NCBI GenBank assembly: GCA_964007475.1
Contig: OZ023275.1
Location: forward strand, 3,534,001 to 3,598,000
From: Hybos culiciformis
Lineage: Eukaryota > Arthropoda > Insecta > Diptera > Hybotidae
Length of the DNA: 64,000 nucleotides
Direction: 5' to 3'
Shown here: in pieces, positions 12,101-26,900 of the stretch
Layout of the letters: each line of letters begins with the position of its first letter
Position numbering within the stretch: the first letter of the stretch is position 1
The notes under the pieces: generated by a model
Told to the model about the DNA's origin: nothing
What the model saw: only the letters and a program-made list of their open reading frames with translations
Database searches by the model: none
Position numbers and translations under genes: made by a program

Positions 12101-15100
12101 ATGAGAATTTTATGAGATATGTTTAGATCTTAATTCTTGACGGGTAAATTCTTCTTTCGAATATTCCGAATAAATTTTTCACTTCTTCTACGAACATTTA
12201 TTATGCATTTACTTTTTTTTTAGTTGATATAACTTTTTGTCATGTAGTGTTGTTCAAAAAAAAATTGACTATAATCTAGCTCAAGTGTCCAATTAAATTA
12301 AGTGAAATGGTCAGGTCAAAAAGGACTTATTAAGTGAAATAGTTAGTAAAGATATGACTTTTTGTCAGCTTCTTCTAAATTCAAATAATCTTTAACATAT
12401 TTATTTAATGCAAATTATAAATTATAATTAAAATTATTTTAAAAACCCAAACCCTAATATATCAAATTAAAGTATTCAATCATTTAAATAACATTTCCAT
12501 GTAAAAATTTTGATTGGCTTTTTCATTAAATTTATCATCAGAAAGTCTCACTTAAAAAATTAAAACACTTTGTGTTAAAAAAATAAAATAAAAATTATGC
12601 ATTATTTTTAAGAATTGTATGTATAAGTATAAGTTCGACATTTCGACTTTCAAAGAATCATTTTAGCTGAGAATTAAGAAGTTATGTTGAAATAAAAGTA
12701 TTTAAACCTAAAAAAAAGACACAAAATAGAAATCAAATGGAAAGCGGAACAAGAAACTTGAATTTAAGTTAAGGTTTTTTTTTAAAACGATAATTATGAA
12801 TTAAAATAGAATGCGGATAATTTCAGTTTCACTGATTATATATTTATAACATACTACTAATTTCAAAATTAAGGAAATGAAATTAAATTATTTTTATTTT
12901 TTTAAATTACAATTCGTTTATTAAAATTACAACAATTGATTAGTAAATTAAATTTAAATATAAGTTTACTATAAAAAAAAACATGAAACATTTTATTAAG
13001 TTTATTAAGTTATTATTAAGTTTTTTCTAAACTTAAATTTTTGGTATTACTTTTTGTAAACCTTCATAATAATGTTTATTGTTTGATTCTTTAATATCAC
13101 CATTGATATAAATTAAGAAAATTATTGAATAAAAGCCATATTCAAATTTTGTTTAGACTTCTATAAAGTTACAAAGTTGGTTGTAATCTGCGATCTTTCT
13201 CTATTTTTTAAGAATGGAGGTAGGTGGGTAGTTTTATTTTCTAAACTTTATCGAGATTTGACTTATAATTTATAGCCTTTATAAAATTCACAAAATAACG
13301 TTGTACTCTCGTCAAAAAATGTTAAATTTTTAATTTCTTTCCATAAAAAATTTTTTTTTCGATTGTAAAAGTATTCAAATAGTATACCTTCATTAATGTT
13401 TTTGGTTAAATATTAATGTTTCAACAAAAAAAAATCCACACATATCAATGTCAAAATACCTAAACAAAAACATTGTTTGAATGAGTTGCAGAATCAGCTT
13501 TAATATCGCAAAATCCTTTGAAATTGAATTTTTATTATTTATAAAGACGTACAATAACGTGATAACATTAATAATTTATTTTTATACATTTCTTAAAAAA
13601 AATATCATTTAAATTTATCTTTTTTTATTTGAAAACCTCATACTTTTAAGGTAAATAATTTGTTTATTTTCATAATTCATTCAAAATATAATAATTTATG
13701 AAAAAAAAAAATAGTAAAAGATTATGAATGGAAATTATTTTTCTCACATTAATTTGATTTTGTAAATTTTTTGAAATTTATGTTTTCATAAGATATTTAT
13801 ATATGTTGTACATAATTTCATTGTTTAGGAAAGAAGATGCGTTTACATATAAGATTTTCTTCGTCAAATATTTGTCTTTTTATAATATCATTGCATTATT
13901 TTGAAAATAATATTCATAGAAAGAGGTTATTCACTTATCTTAAGGTTTCAATTATGTGGTTTTTAATAAATTGATTTATAGAAACTTTTTTGTGGCGGCT
14001 GAGTTTGTACTTTGATCTTATTGATATATTCCATTAATATTTAACTAAAATGTCAACTCAATTGATATGTATAAGATGTAGGTAGTTTAAAAAAAAAATT
14101 AATTACACATTTTATAATATTATTTTATCCAAAATTCCAAATAGAATTTTGTTTTTATAAAATTTTCTATTTGCTGATTAGGTCTTCTGACATAGTAAAA
14201 TATTAATTAATATATGCACAAAAAAAAATAAAAATATAACTTACCCTTAATTTTATCACAAATACTATTATAATTATCCAAATATATATAATAGCTATAA
14301 TTTTGGGTTAGTTGAAAGTTTTATAGCTTAAAAAAACCTCTTTTTAGAATTTCTCAAAATATTTATTTTCTTTAAATTCAAAATAATTCTTTTAGAGTGA
14401 AACTATTTTTTTTCTTTTTAGAACAATATTATTTCATTAACATTTTTCGAATGTCTAAATATTATGTGGATTATCTGTGGATAATCTTAAATAAAAATAT
14501 TTGCTATTTTGGATTATAAAAATTCTTTTATTTTACAAATACATTTCGCGTAAACGAATAAAATCATAGTAAAAAAAAAAAAAAAACTTCATAAAAAATG
14601 TTTCACTGAAAAAAATAAAATAAAAATTCGCTTTAATGAACAAAAATTATTAATTAGAATTTAAGTTTTATTACTTAATTGGTGTAATAAATTCAAAGAA
14701 AAGAATAAATTTATAACAATTAATCTTTTATTGAAAAAATATATACGTTGAAATCGTTTAATGGTTAATGTTTAATTGAAATTGAATTCAGAGGTACACA
14801 AGCGTAAAAGATTTAATTTTCTTGATTTATAAATTTTTTTTAAACTATATATCAATTTTTTCCAGTGTTTTTATTATTATTAGATTATCAATTTTTTTTT
14901 TTTTACATTATCAATACCTGTCATTAAAAATACGTTTTATTATAGTATCTTTAAGTATACTATAAATAACCGTATATATCTTTTATTGATAACAACACTA
15001 TTAATTAATTTAATGACTTTTATTATTATTATTTTTTTTTTATTATTAGAAAAAAAGAAAATAGCAAAAGAAATTGCAAACAATTTTTTTTTTATATATA

Positions 15101-15414
15101 TTTAATCGAAAACAAATCAGGTTAACGTTAATGTGTTATGCTTTTTGTCTGTGCCAAATGAAGTTTATTTCAAGACTGAATATATATTTAGTTTTTCGTT
15201 AACTTTTTTATTTTGCATCAGTATTTAGGTTGAATAAAAATAAAATTGAACATTTTGTTAATTGGATTAAAAAAAATAAAAAAAAAAATTCCAACATTAA
15301 AGATCAAAAACAATATTATTTAAAGATGTTAAAATTTTACTTTCATTATCAATATCATGTCGATAATTTAATTTTTTTGTAAACAATTAAACTTTAAAAT
15401 CTTAAGAAGGAAAA
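3166..15414. other. AT-rich intronic DNA, no gene seen
   Basis: Long A/T runs, an (AAT)n stretch near 4776-4810 and many short AT palindromes. Stretches near 5460-5640, 6000-6230 and 9360-9500 are a little richer in G and C and in sequence complexity, as expected for conserved non-coding DNA or old transposon debris, but show no frame or terminal repeat. Open frames here (6387-6632, 9720-9902, 11883-12101) have only AT-driven residue content. Confidence 0.5.
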
Positions 15415-15930
15415 TTGTTTTCTGGGATCAGGGTTACGTTTTGTTATGTTATAGAGATAAAGATAGCTTCATTGCCATCTCCATTTTTATACCCAAAATT
15501 TAAAGGAATGTTTGAATTAAAATGTTTTTTCGCTTCGCATAAATTTACCATTATTATTATCATTTCAAAGTCATTTGAAAGCACTTTGATTTTTGTCTCT
15601 GCAAAGAAAAAAGTGTTAGAAAATTTATTGAAAATGCAAAAATAAATTGCTACTGACGGCAATTTTAATTTTTTTTTTTGCAATTTCAATAATTTTTATT
15701 TTGCAACGACAAAATCAAAGTGCTAAAATTATGGCAATATATTAAATTGTCTTTAAAATGATAATGTACTCTTGCGAATAAAAAGATGTATTCCACCACA
15801 CGAACACGACGAAAAGGAAAATACAAAACTTGCCATAACTTTACAAATTTTGGTCAAAAATATGATAACAGCAGCTGTTTCCTTCATTTATATATGTACC
15901 TTTGGGTCGGGACGCGAAACGTCGAGAGTT
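15415..15930. repeat. Diverged snap-back (palindromic) repeat, likely an old MITE
   Basis: AGCACTTTGATTTTTGTC at 15581 is mirrored by GACAAAATCAAAGTGCT ending at 15726. The similarity continues inward (TTATTGAAAATGCAAAAATA versus the complement of the stretch before 15700) to a centre near 15653. It continues outward: TTATCATTTCAAAG mirrors CTTTAAAATGATAA, and CCAAAATTTAAAG mirrors CTTTACAAATTTTGG. The whole is a large, mutated hairpin. It explains why open frames appear on both strands here. Confidence 0.6.
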
Positions 15931-16871
15931 CTTGAAGCCTCCAAAATTCGGTTAATGTCTTTATTTTTACGGTATTAACTTAGAAATAAAAATTGAAATT
16001 TTTCGACAAATTTGGAATTTCTGTTAATAAAAAGTTGGCAATGTGATCGATTGTTAATAATTATGATAATAAATAAATAAATACCAAAATTCCTAAAATT
16101 CCTAATTAAACTATTAATTAGCAGATGTCATAGCTAATGTACATATTTATTCATGCGATGGAAAATTCTTGGTTTAAATTAAATTAACTTAAATATTTTT
16201 AATTAGCAAATCATGAGTATTCAATTAGTATAATGTTTATATTGAAACTGAGGTTCATTAAAATTTTTATAATTTATTATTTGGCAAACGATTAAAAATT
16301 CTTATTGATTAAAAATATTTGATATTTCATTTGTATAATTGAATATGTTCGGTCGTAGTGCACTAAATACTTTAATTTTTCGATAAACCTGAGTTTCAGA
16401 TATATGGTTAGCAAAACAAAATCGAGTTTAAGTTAAGCAAAACTTGTTATATCAATTTTCCAATATTTCAATTATTAAGTCTAAGGTTTGAAGAAAATGT
16501 CGAAATTCAATTCTTTGGATGTAAAATGTGGATAATTAATTGAGTAATTAAAGTCTGAAAATAGCTTTTGGTACAAACATCAGTTCATAATGAAAATAAA
16601 ATAATCATATGAGTTACAAAATAGTATCAGTTCAAAATAGTATCGCGGTCGAAAAGAAACTGATTTTATTTATACACTAAATATGTTGCAGTCAAAAAAT
16701 TCTTTAATAATAACATTACACTTTTCTGTGTGATTATTTATAGAGCTAATGTACAATATACAATAATAAATTAAAATTATAATTAAAATTAAATATCTGC
16801 TAAAATTTATTAAAATATTTTAGAAATTTTTGAATTGATATATTTTATAATTTTCAATAACTAATTAAGAG

Positions 16872-16986
16872 GTAACCGGCCGATTCCACTAGACACAGGT
16901 CTATTTCATTCACAATTTCACTTAACATAAATTCACAAGGTTGCAATTCCACTTGCTGAATTCCACTTGGTATAATTTCACTACAA
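16872..16986 (+). repeat. Short degenerate array of AATTYCACTT motifs
   Basis: A C/A-rich island in AT-rich DNA with repeated motifs: CAATTTCACTTAAC, CAATTCCACTTGCTG, GAATTCCACTTGGTA and TAATTTCACTAC. Spacing is about 18-30 bases. No terminal inverted repeat or target duplication was found. Its style resembles the short-motif arms of the foldback element at 59967-61317. Confidence 0.5.
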
Positions 16987-19900
16987 AATATTTTATTCAA
17001 AATTATTTAAATTTACATTCAGTGTCAATTCTTTTATAATATTTTAATCAGAAAATAAATATTATCCAGAATAGATTACAAAATAATGAAAACTAAAAAA
17101 GGAAAAGAACAAATACAAAGATATTTCAGAACATATAACTTTAATAATTAATGATCGATTGGAATACATGAAGACTATTTTTAATTTTTATATATTTAAA
17201 AAAAAATGTTTGTTTCATTAATTTTATATTTATTTGTATCCATTAACTTTATTTAAGTAATTCTGTTTCGTTTCTAATATGATTTAATTAACTAACTCTT
17301 TAGTTTCTTTGAGAAAATTTTGTAATTTAATGAATAAAATATTAATCTTTATTTTAATTTATCTAACGCATTAAGAGTTAAAAATCAATTAATATTATGT
17401 ATATATATTTAATTATAGAATTATTTTATTAGAAAAATTTTTTTTTTAAATTAATTTTGAAATAAATTTTTATAACATTTCGCAAATTTTTTGATACATT
17501 TTTTTCCATTAATTATTTTATTATTTTATCAGAAAGTAAACTGAGCTCTTTTGTGAAACTACAATTTTATTTATTCTAAATTTAACTATACGTTATCGAT
17601 CGATAATTTAAATCTTTTAAAAGGTGAGGGATTATTATTAAAAAAAACTCAACTGAATAAACAACTTCCTAATTTTCATTTAACATTTTTATCGATTTTC
17701 AGATTAAAATTAGAACATAAATTAAGCTTTAGTCATCATATTTTGTCGGAAATATCACCTTCAAAAAATTAAGTACTTATATTTTTTTTTGCTAAAATTT
17801 GACACTTTAATTTTTGCTTTATTTTACGAAATTTTTATTATTATGATTTTGTATGTATACAGAAAGATAAGAAAATTATAATTAAATTGATAACCTGCCG
17901 AGCTTATCAAGATAGTGAAATAATCAAAAATTGTGCTTTTATTTTTTGCACAATAAATTTATCTATGTAAACAAAGAAACTAATAAAAATTTATTTTCAA
18001 CACTTGAAACCAAACAGAGTATCTTTGATTAAAGCGGCTATAATTATGAATCATCTACGTAGCAAAGTGAAAAAAATTTCCCCGATATTATTATAGAAAC
18101 TTTATTACGGGCAGAGCTGTTAAATTAAAAATATTTATAATATATATAGTTCCAAAAATAATTAACTTCTGTCAACTGGAGTTTTAAAACAGTTTTAAGG
18201 ATAAAATATAAATTTTTATGATTTTATCATTTTCTCTTTAAATTTTATGCCTATTGCAATGTTCAATGATAGTAATGATTTCATATGTTTGTGCTAATTG
18301 AACAAAAGCGATTGTTAAATTATTACAAAAAAAATGCAGCAAGCCCACCAAAATAATAACAAAATCATTGAGTCATGTAAAAATTAATTTTTATGTTTAA
18401 AACTACTTTCTAATCAGCATAAAAAGCATACATATATATGCTTAAATATAAAATAATTGAAAATATTCTATCATGTTTTTTCTTACAACAAAAAAAATAT
18501 TTCTTTATTTCTCTACAATTTTTTTTTTTATATTAATTTTTTTTAAAAAAATTGCTTTGTTATTAATCTGATCTAAAACATTTTTAATTTTATTATAAAA
18601 GTTTACAGTGTCAATTTAAAAAATGGCATAATAAATCTTTTTCTTGATGTAAAATATATGTTAATAAAACTTGCTACAGGTTGTATCTAATTTTATGTTT
18701 TATGTGAAAAGAAATTTCACTAAGCTATACTGAAAGTGAATCATTTTTTTTTCTTAACAGAATCATAATAATAGTCAGTGATTTTCATTATATGGTTTTT
18801 ATTTCAGTTTCTTTTGATCTCAATTTAATAATAATAGGTATAACATGAATCTATGTAGAAGAAACATTAGATATTTATGTCATGAATTCAGTTAGAAAAA
18901 GAAAATAATTTTACGTAAAATAAGAACAGAACGTAAAATATTATTCCACAGTTTTTTTTATTTTATATTTTTAATTACTTTTTACAAGAAATTTTCTATA
19001 AAATAATTCAAATGACGTTGAGTCTCATCTTGAACTTTGGAATTCAAGACGAAATAAAATTAATATAAAAATGCAATTTGCACACATTAAAGTTTAACAA
19101 CATAAAACATTATATATTAAATTAATTATAATTTTTAATTAAATATTTCATCATACATATTAGTATTGAGAAGGAATAATAAATGTATGTACTAAGAGCT
19201 GTACTCGTAGTCAAACAATATTAACCAAAAACTAACAAAATACTTATATAATTCAAACAACGTGTTTCTTGTGTAAGTGCTACACATGTAAAAACATTAA
19301 CTTTTCTTTTTATTGATTAATTTGAGTTTTATGACGCAATCAGTTATGATGAAATTAAATTATAGATAAAATTATTATCATTTAATCAATCGATATGTTA
19401 TCAAATTATTACAAAAATACTTAATGTAAGTAAGCAACTCATAAAAATGTTCCCTAGCTCTTTCTTTTATTTTTATCGTAAATTTCATTAAACTTTTATA
19501 GTTTACTGTTTATTTCTTAAAAACAAAAATTTGTGCATATTTCTGTATTATCTTTCGTTTGAATAAATTTATTCACTGATATTGCAATTTCTGAAGATAT
19601 ATTTTAAGTATACAGTTTAATTATGTGAAAATAAATCTGATTCAATATAATTTATTTATAATAATACATTTTTTACATAATAATATTGTTAATATTGATA
19701 TATCTTAATAATTCTTTTGAAATTTTATTACAAAAAAAAAACACATGTTTGTAATGCTTCAAACAAATAATTAACTTATAAATTGAAACAAAAAACAACA
19801 ATATATCGATTTCATATTCAACAACAAAAACTATATTAGTAGTCAATATAATAAAATAATATTAATGAACTATTAATTTGAATATTAAAAGATAATCTAT

Positions 19901-22900
19901 AATGTTGGAATAAAAAATATATATAAATATACTTTTATTATATTAATATAATAGAATTAATAATCGATTTTTATTTAAATAATATCCATCAAAAAATTTT
20001 CTATAAGAAATTGTCTTATCTTTGAAATAATGGTATCTATAACAAATAATTATTTTTTTTGACACCAAAATAGAATTTGATTGTGGACAAATTTGGGGCA
20101 GATAAATTAAAAAAAAAACTCAAATTTTGTTCAAATTTTATTTATTAAAATTATACAATGTATATTCGTAACTTAATATTAAGTATATTTTAATAAAAAA
20201 TTACATAATTAAAATAATATTTTCTCAACTTATTTTTAATATTTTTATAAATATATATATTTTTTTATTATTACAAAATATATAAAAAAAAACTAACTAA
20301 CTAATAATAATATCAAATTGCCATTTATTTGTTTTTGAAATATATAATTGAAAAAAATTATTTCAATGAAACTAATAAAGATATCAAAAAGATTTGCGTG
20401 GATTATTTTTGTTAAAGTCAAAAAAATAATAAAATTGTCTTTTATTTTAAAATTTTCGAACAATAAACTATTAATTAATATGTTGAAATTATGACAATTG
20501 AAAGTGATAAATGGCATTTGGACAGATTAATTTTTTTTTCTATTTCTGGTTTTTGAATGCTTAATTTTATTTTTCTTTATGCAGTACAAGTACATACTAT
20601 ATAACTTATATATATTACGTACATATTTCTATTATTTTTAACTATATTGTGACTCATTGTTTTATATAGGAGTATCAAAAGATCAAATTTTTGTTCAAGC
20701 TGTTCAAATATTTTTATAAAAATATGAATTTAAAAAAAAAAATGGAAATACAAACTTTTAAGATAACAAAATGTTTTAATTTATTACATTTTCCTACAAA
20801 TTATTAAAATATAAGAAACTTCAATTAATCATTTATATATATTCGGAATGAAAATGCATTAAATGAAAACTTTAATAACTATATAGAAAAACTTTTTCAA
20901 AAAAATAATCTAAATAAAATAAGTTTTAATCTATTGTGTCTTTAAGTGCAAAATTTTTTCTACAATTTTTTTTTTATATTCTACATAGGTTTGTTCAACT
21001 TTTGATAATTATTATGATGATAATAAAACAAAAAAAAAATAAATAAAGTAGAGTTCGGCATGCTTTTCTTTTTAACTAAATTAAAATAAAAAATAATTAA
21101 ATTTAATTGGTAGCATAATAAAAATTTCACTAAAGTGAGATCAAAGAGCAAAAATCATAACTCTATTTTAATTATTATTAAATATAATTATCTTCTTTTT
21201 TTTTTTTGTTAAGTAAAATTATAATAAAAAACAACATCATAATGTTAAATTATTGTTTTGCACCTTGCAGCTGTTTGATGAAGATGAAATGTTTTAAAGA
21301 AGAAAAAAAAAGTTTAAATGATGAAAACACAAAATAATAAATTTTAAGCTATTATAAAATATGTAGGTACTTCTTTCTGTAGATTAATAATAATTGCTTC
21401 GAATTGCATATACATAGTGTTAAATGAAAACCAATATACTGATATTTAAAAAAAAAAAAGTATATAGTTTAAGAAGAAATTGTAATAGTTGTTAAATGAA
21501 AGTTTATAGACTGAGGTTTTCCCATTGTTTAAAAAAATAATGAGAATTTATTATACCTCATCGAACTGGAATTTTGTTTTGAATTAATCCTTTAATCAAT
21601 TAAATTAAGCGTTTTGTTTTATTTTCCACCTAGTTTTTTTTTTGTTTTTTAATAATATTACAGATAAAAATGGCCCAAGAGGATAATAAAAATATAATAA
21701 TCAGAAGAGAATACCATAACACACTTTATCCCTATATCTATTGAATATAATGCCAATAGCATAATTTAAGACGGTTAAGAAGTATTTTATATTTCAAAAA
21801 AAAATTAATTTACATGCATCAGATAAAAAAAAATTATTAAAAAATTTATATTTATAATTTGTCAGTAAAATAAAATTTATTTCCATAAACAATTATTCAA
21901 TATAAAATAATTGAAAAAATGGGTACTTACCTTAATACAAAAAAAAATAACTCAAAGTGGTAAATTCGTTCGGCATCAATGATTTTTGGCGCCAAATAGA
22001 TTTTTTTTTAATATTATCGTTTTAATTTATGTGTGTAGCAAAAGATTTTAAAATATATTTCCTAACTTCATTTTCAAGAACTTTTTTGTTTTTAATAAAG
22101 TAATTATTACAATATAACATCTATCTTAGTTCTATAATGTAGGTACCATAACAATAATGTATTATAAGTATCCACGTTATTTCTTCTGTTTTATCAAAAC
22201 ATGAGAATTTTCACATACAGAAAAAAAAAATGATAATGTTCAAGGAAAAAAGTTATAATAAAAAACTTAAATTTTCTGATAGTGTAGTATTAGAATCTAA
22301 AGAACTAAAAAAAAATTAAAAAAAATAAAGATTTATGACGACATTAGAAAATAGTTGCGATAAATTAAAAATTATTATGCATTCATTTATTGAAATTTTA
22401 AAACACGGAAACGAATAAAAATTCAATTAGAAGAAAATTTAATTTAAGAATTTTTGATAAAAATTAGACACATGAAAGTTATTGGTGGATTTTGATTATT
22501 TATGTTGGAAGCTAATATAATACTGAATTAATAGAAACCTAACTTATGCCTTAACGAAATGAGATTTTAATTGTTTATTGAAAAATTTCCTCAAACAAAT
22601 TGATTTTTAATTACTTACATAATGTATACATTATAATTAAAAAAAATAAAGTATACGACAAGACAGATGTTAAAACATCTAATTTTTTTATTCAAATTTC
22701 TTTCTATATTGATTATTTTCTAATGAAAATTGAAGAAAAAGAATTTCTCTTCTAATAATATATGAAAACGCCAATGAATGATCTACAAAAAAATTATTTG
22801 AATACCCCATTTCATGGTAATTACCGAAGTATTTATTCGATCATAAAATTTCTTCTAATAAAAGTTTTTTTTTTTTATCTTTATTACGAAATACCATTTG

Positions 22901-23978
22901 AGGTTTTAGAGAAAAAAAAAAACCAACATTTCTTTTATAAATTTAATATAGGTATTATAATATTAAGTATTCGATTACCACACTTAAGTTAAATAGGAAA
23001 AAATAAAATTTACCCACAATAACATTGAGAGCTATAATGAAATCTTATTTTATATTATCTATTCTAATTTCCTATACAATAAATTGCTTTTTGAAATTAG
23101 ATAACTATTATTTTATTTGATATTTTATTTGATTTAATTTAAAAAAAAAAACTATTAAAATAAGTAATAAAAAAAATTTTTTAATTACACAATTTTTTCC
23201 ATGAAATTCTGTTATTGTGATTTGTAAGTATGTATTTGGTTCTTTAAAAATATGGGAATTTTTTTTATTGAAATACTTAATTGACACTACCACTATATGA
23301 ATAGGTAATTACTAATTAGATAAATATAAAAATAATTCCATATAGTGTACCATTATATTAGAGACATACTTATTTATATCAGAATCAATAACGAAGGCAT
23401 TACTATATAATAGAAATTGATTACAAAGAGACAACATAATAATATTCGCTTTATTTATTTTTGTTAAAGTTGTGGTTTTTTACTTGTTATTTTTAGTAGA
23501 TAAACTATTTGTCTATGGAATGTTTGTTCATGTTTCAATAATATCCATAACTAAACAATATTTTTGTAATTACAAATTAATTGAGTTGTTAACCTAAGTG
23601 CTCTAAAAAAATCCAACTGACAAATTTCCTATTTTAAGTTGAGACTATATAAAAAAACTGTTTTCATGATTCGGAATAATTTTTCAAATAAATTTATAGG
23701 TACATTTTAGAATATTTTTGTTGATTCATTGTTTCCTTCAACTCAGCACTAACTTTTAATTCAATTGAAATCATAAAGTTTTTAATTTTTAATATATGAA
23801 AAAAAAATTTATTTTTGAAATTGACAAATAGTGATATTATAATTAATTAATTAATAAAGAAAGTGAAGAACTAGACTTTCGAAATTAATATTTCTGATAA
23901 CAAATCAACTCGTCATCATTTATATCTTATCAAAATGCTAAAAATATAAATTAGATAAATTATTAAAAAAAAAACATT
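16987..23978. other. AT-rich intronic DNA, no gene seen
   Basis: Low-complexity A/T sequence. A minus-strand donor-like GTAAGT at 21930-21925 follows a short ATG frame (from 21976), but that frame reaches TAA just before the donor, so it is not a coding first exon. Nothing else stands out. Confidence 0.5.
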
Positions 23979-26900
23979 AAGGCATAAAAATTTGTTCACA
24001 GTTTAAGTTTGGGGAATCACTCAAATGAACTCGGCTTATCTCGACTGCCCAATGTTCTTTTATATGCTTAATTTGTTTTAACGTAATTAAATCCGTTTTT
24101 TAATTTTAACTATTAATATTTCTTTTGGTTATATTTATATCTTTATAAGACCTCTCATGGTACTGATAATCTATTGGGAATCATATGCAAAAATTTTATG
24201 TAAGTAAATGAAGTTTGTGAACATCACACCACCAACGAAATAATTGACCAAATATATAATTTTCATTGTTGAACTTATTTTATATTTATACTTTTTGCCT
24301 TAAGCGCAAAACAGCTTTAATATTATATAAACATACAAGCTTAATATTTTTTTGTATTACATAAATCTTAATAGTGTTATATTATTTTTCATTAAATTTA
24401 ATTTCCATAACTAAACCGTAAAATTTTATTCAGAAAATTTTAATACATTTTCAATTAATTCCGAGACATAAAAAGTGTAAAAGTATTTTATTTTTTTTTT
24501 TTTTTAACATCGACGATTAAACTTTACAGATTTTGCATTCACAAAATTATATTTTATAATCTTTTTAGTTTTGTAAGGAAACTTTATATGAAACGGGATT
24601 AAGAATTAGTTTTGAAGCAAGAAAAAAAAATTAGAGCGTAAAGAAGATGAAATTATGATAAATTGAATTTAAGAGAAAAAAACTCCAACATTGAATAAAA
24701 TGGTTAGTTGATTGTAAGATTGAAAAAAAATTTCTTTTCTATAAGATTTTATAACATAATTTTTTTTTATTCAATACCAAATCTTTTTTATGGCAAACTT
24801 TCTAATATTTAGTTATTATTCTATACCTTAATTTTGTGTGCCATCATCACCATAGGGACAGCTAAGTAATAAAAAAAAACTGAAAGATTGAATGATTGAA
24901 TATGATTTTTGTTTAATGACTATAAATTACTACAAATTTTTTTCTTTCTATTTCGAACATTTGGCTACTATATTGCAGAAATGTGATGATTGTCTTGTTG
25001 TAAACACGATATCAGTATTAAAATTATTTTCTCTTTTAATCTTTTTTCGTCAATCTTATTTTTAGCGATTATTGACAAATACAGTCAAGAAAAATATTAT
25101 TTCAGCTCTCTTTAGGTTTCTATTTAACCTTGTGATTATATCTAATGAAGTAAGCTGTACTGGAATATAATATTTGTAGATTTAAATATTGTTTTTGTGG
25201 TAATCTTATCCCACAGTTGAACATTCCCTTCATAAAATTATAATTAAGGCAATGTTCTTTTATATCTATTTTGGTCAGTATATAAAAAGTAATAATACTA
25301 TCTCATGCAAATCATACAAAGTTCCAAAGTATATAGTAATTTTTTTTTTAACTATTATACCTACATATGAGTGCGTTAAAAAAAGTTTGGACCCTTTTAA
25401 TATTGTAAAAAAAAATAATAATAAGAAAAAGAAAAAAAGAAAACCTCTTGAACTTAAAATTTATTTAATGAAAAGAATTTATTTATTAGAGCGAAAAAAA
25501 AAAACTATTTTGAATAATAAATAGAAGTTAAAAAGTTTGCATAATTTGTGCTGAACAAATTTTAAGGTCAAGTCTGTAGAAAAATCTTATTTTTTTTTTT
25601 AAATTTAAATTTAAATTTACATTCATTGACCATATGGTTATTTTTAAAATTATTTTTTATTTGTTTAGCTCTCGGGTGAAATCACTCAATCAATTTTAAT
25701 AACTTTTTTTTTAACAAATAAACTTTTTCCTAAAAAGATTGGATATACTGTGTCTGATATTTGAGAATTAGATACTAACTAAGTTATAGCTGGTGTTTGT
25801 CGCAAAACTTTAAAATTATAACATACTTTATACTTTTGAAAGAAACTTTCATTAGAAAATTACAGAATATTAATATTGAAATATATAAATTTTCACCAAC
25901 ATCAAATTTTATCACCATTGTGAATTAAATTGGTAACGCGATTAAGTTAAACAATTGTTGGATTTTTGATTTTTTTTTTGTAAATAGAATTTAAAATTGA
26001 ATATTCATTATTTATAAACTTGGTAAAATAAAAAAAAAAATTTCTTATAAATAATTAGGCAATGAGAATTAAAAATCAAAGCTTAGCATTTAAATTTAGA
26101 ACATACAGATTTTTTTTCTTTTAAAGTATTTTATAGGTGAAGCTAATTTGAAATGTAAATAATTTGAACTCTATTGACTGTGAAGAAAGTTTATTTAATT
26201 TCGCAAAAATAATTTCGAAAAAAATTAAAAAAAAAAAAAGGCTCCAATAGTGCAAGGTATGTACATATCTGTACGTTAATATCAAGAAGACACGAATTTT
26301 AATAAAAAAAAAATATATATATATATATATATATTATATTTTTTAAAAAGAAAATCAAAATTCATGCTGATTTAAGTTTTCGATAATTAAAGATGTTGTT
26401 GTAGGTATACCTTTCTTTTTTATTCTCTTTTTATATTAACTTATATTCATTCACAATGAAAAAAAAAGCTTTCCGTGATTAAGACATAAAATTAACATAA
26501 TTTTTTTTTTTTTTTTTATTAACTGAGAAAATATAATGTAATTTTTTTTTTCAGCATTTTTTAACAATAATAAAAGAAATGGTTCGATGAACAAATTGAT
26601 TTTTATTCAAAAAAAAAAAAAAATAAAAATTGTTTTTATCTATAAAAAAAGTTGTATTTTATATGCAAATAAATAATAATAATAAAAAAAACGTATTATA
26701 ACAATTAGTGTTTTTTTAATTTATATTAAATAACGGTTAAATAAAACATTAACGATTTAATTATAACAGTTTTGTTAGCAAGAAAAAAAAAACAGAATTA
26801 ATAAATAATAAAATGCAAAAATATAAAGAAGTCAATGAATGAAAATATATGAAAACTCACGCGTAAACAAAATTATTTTGAGTACAATTTGAATTATATA

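Noticed and set aside
15772..15978. 68-codon frame (+) with mixed composition
   Set aside because: It overlaps the right arm of the snap-back repeat, has no splice sites in frame, and matches no family I know.
21931..21976. Alternative ATG first exon before donor GTAAGT at 21930 (-)
   Set aside because: With the nine-base T run as written, the frame from ATG ends in TAA just before the donor, so it cannot code into the next exon.
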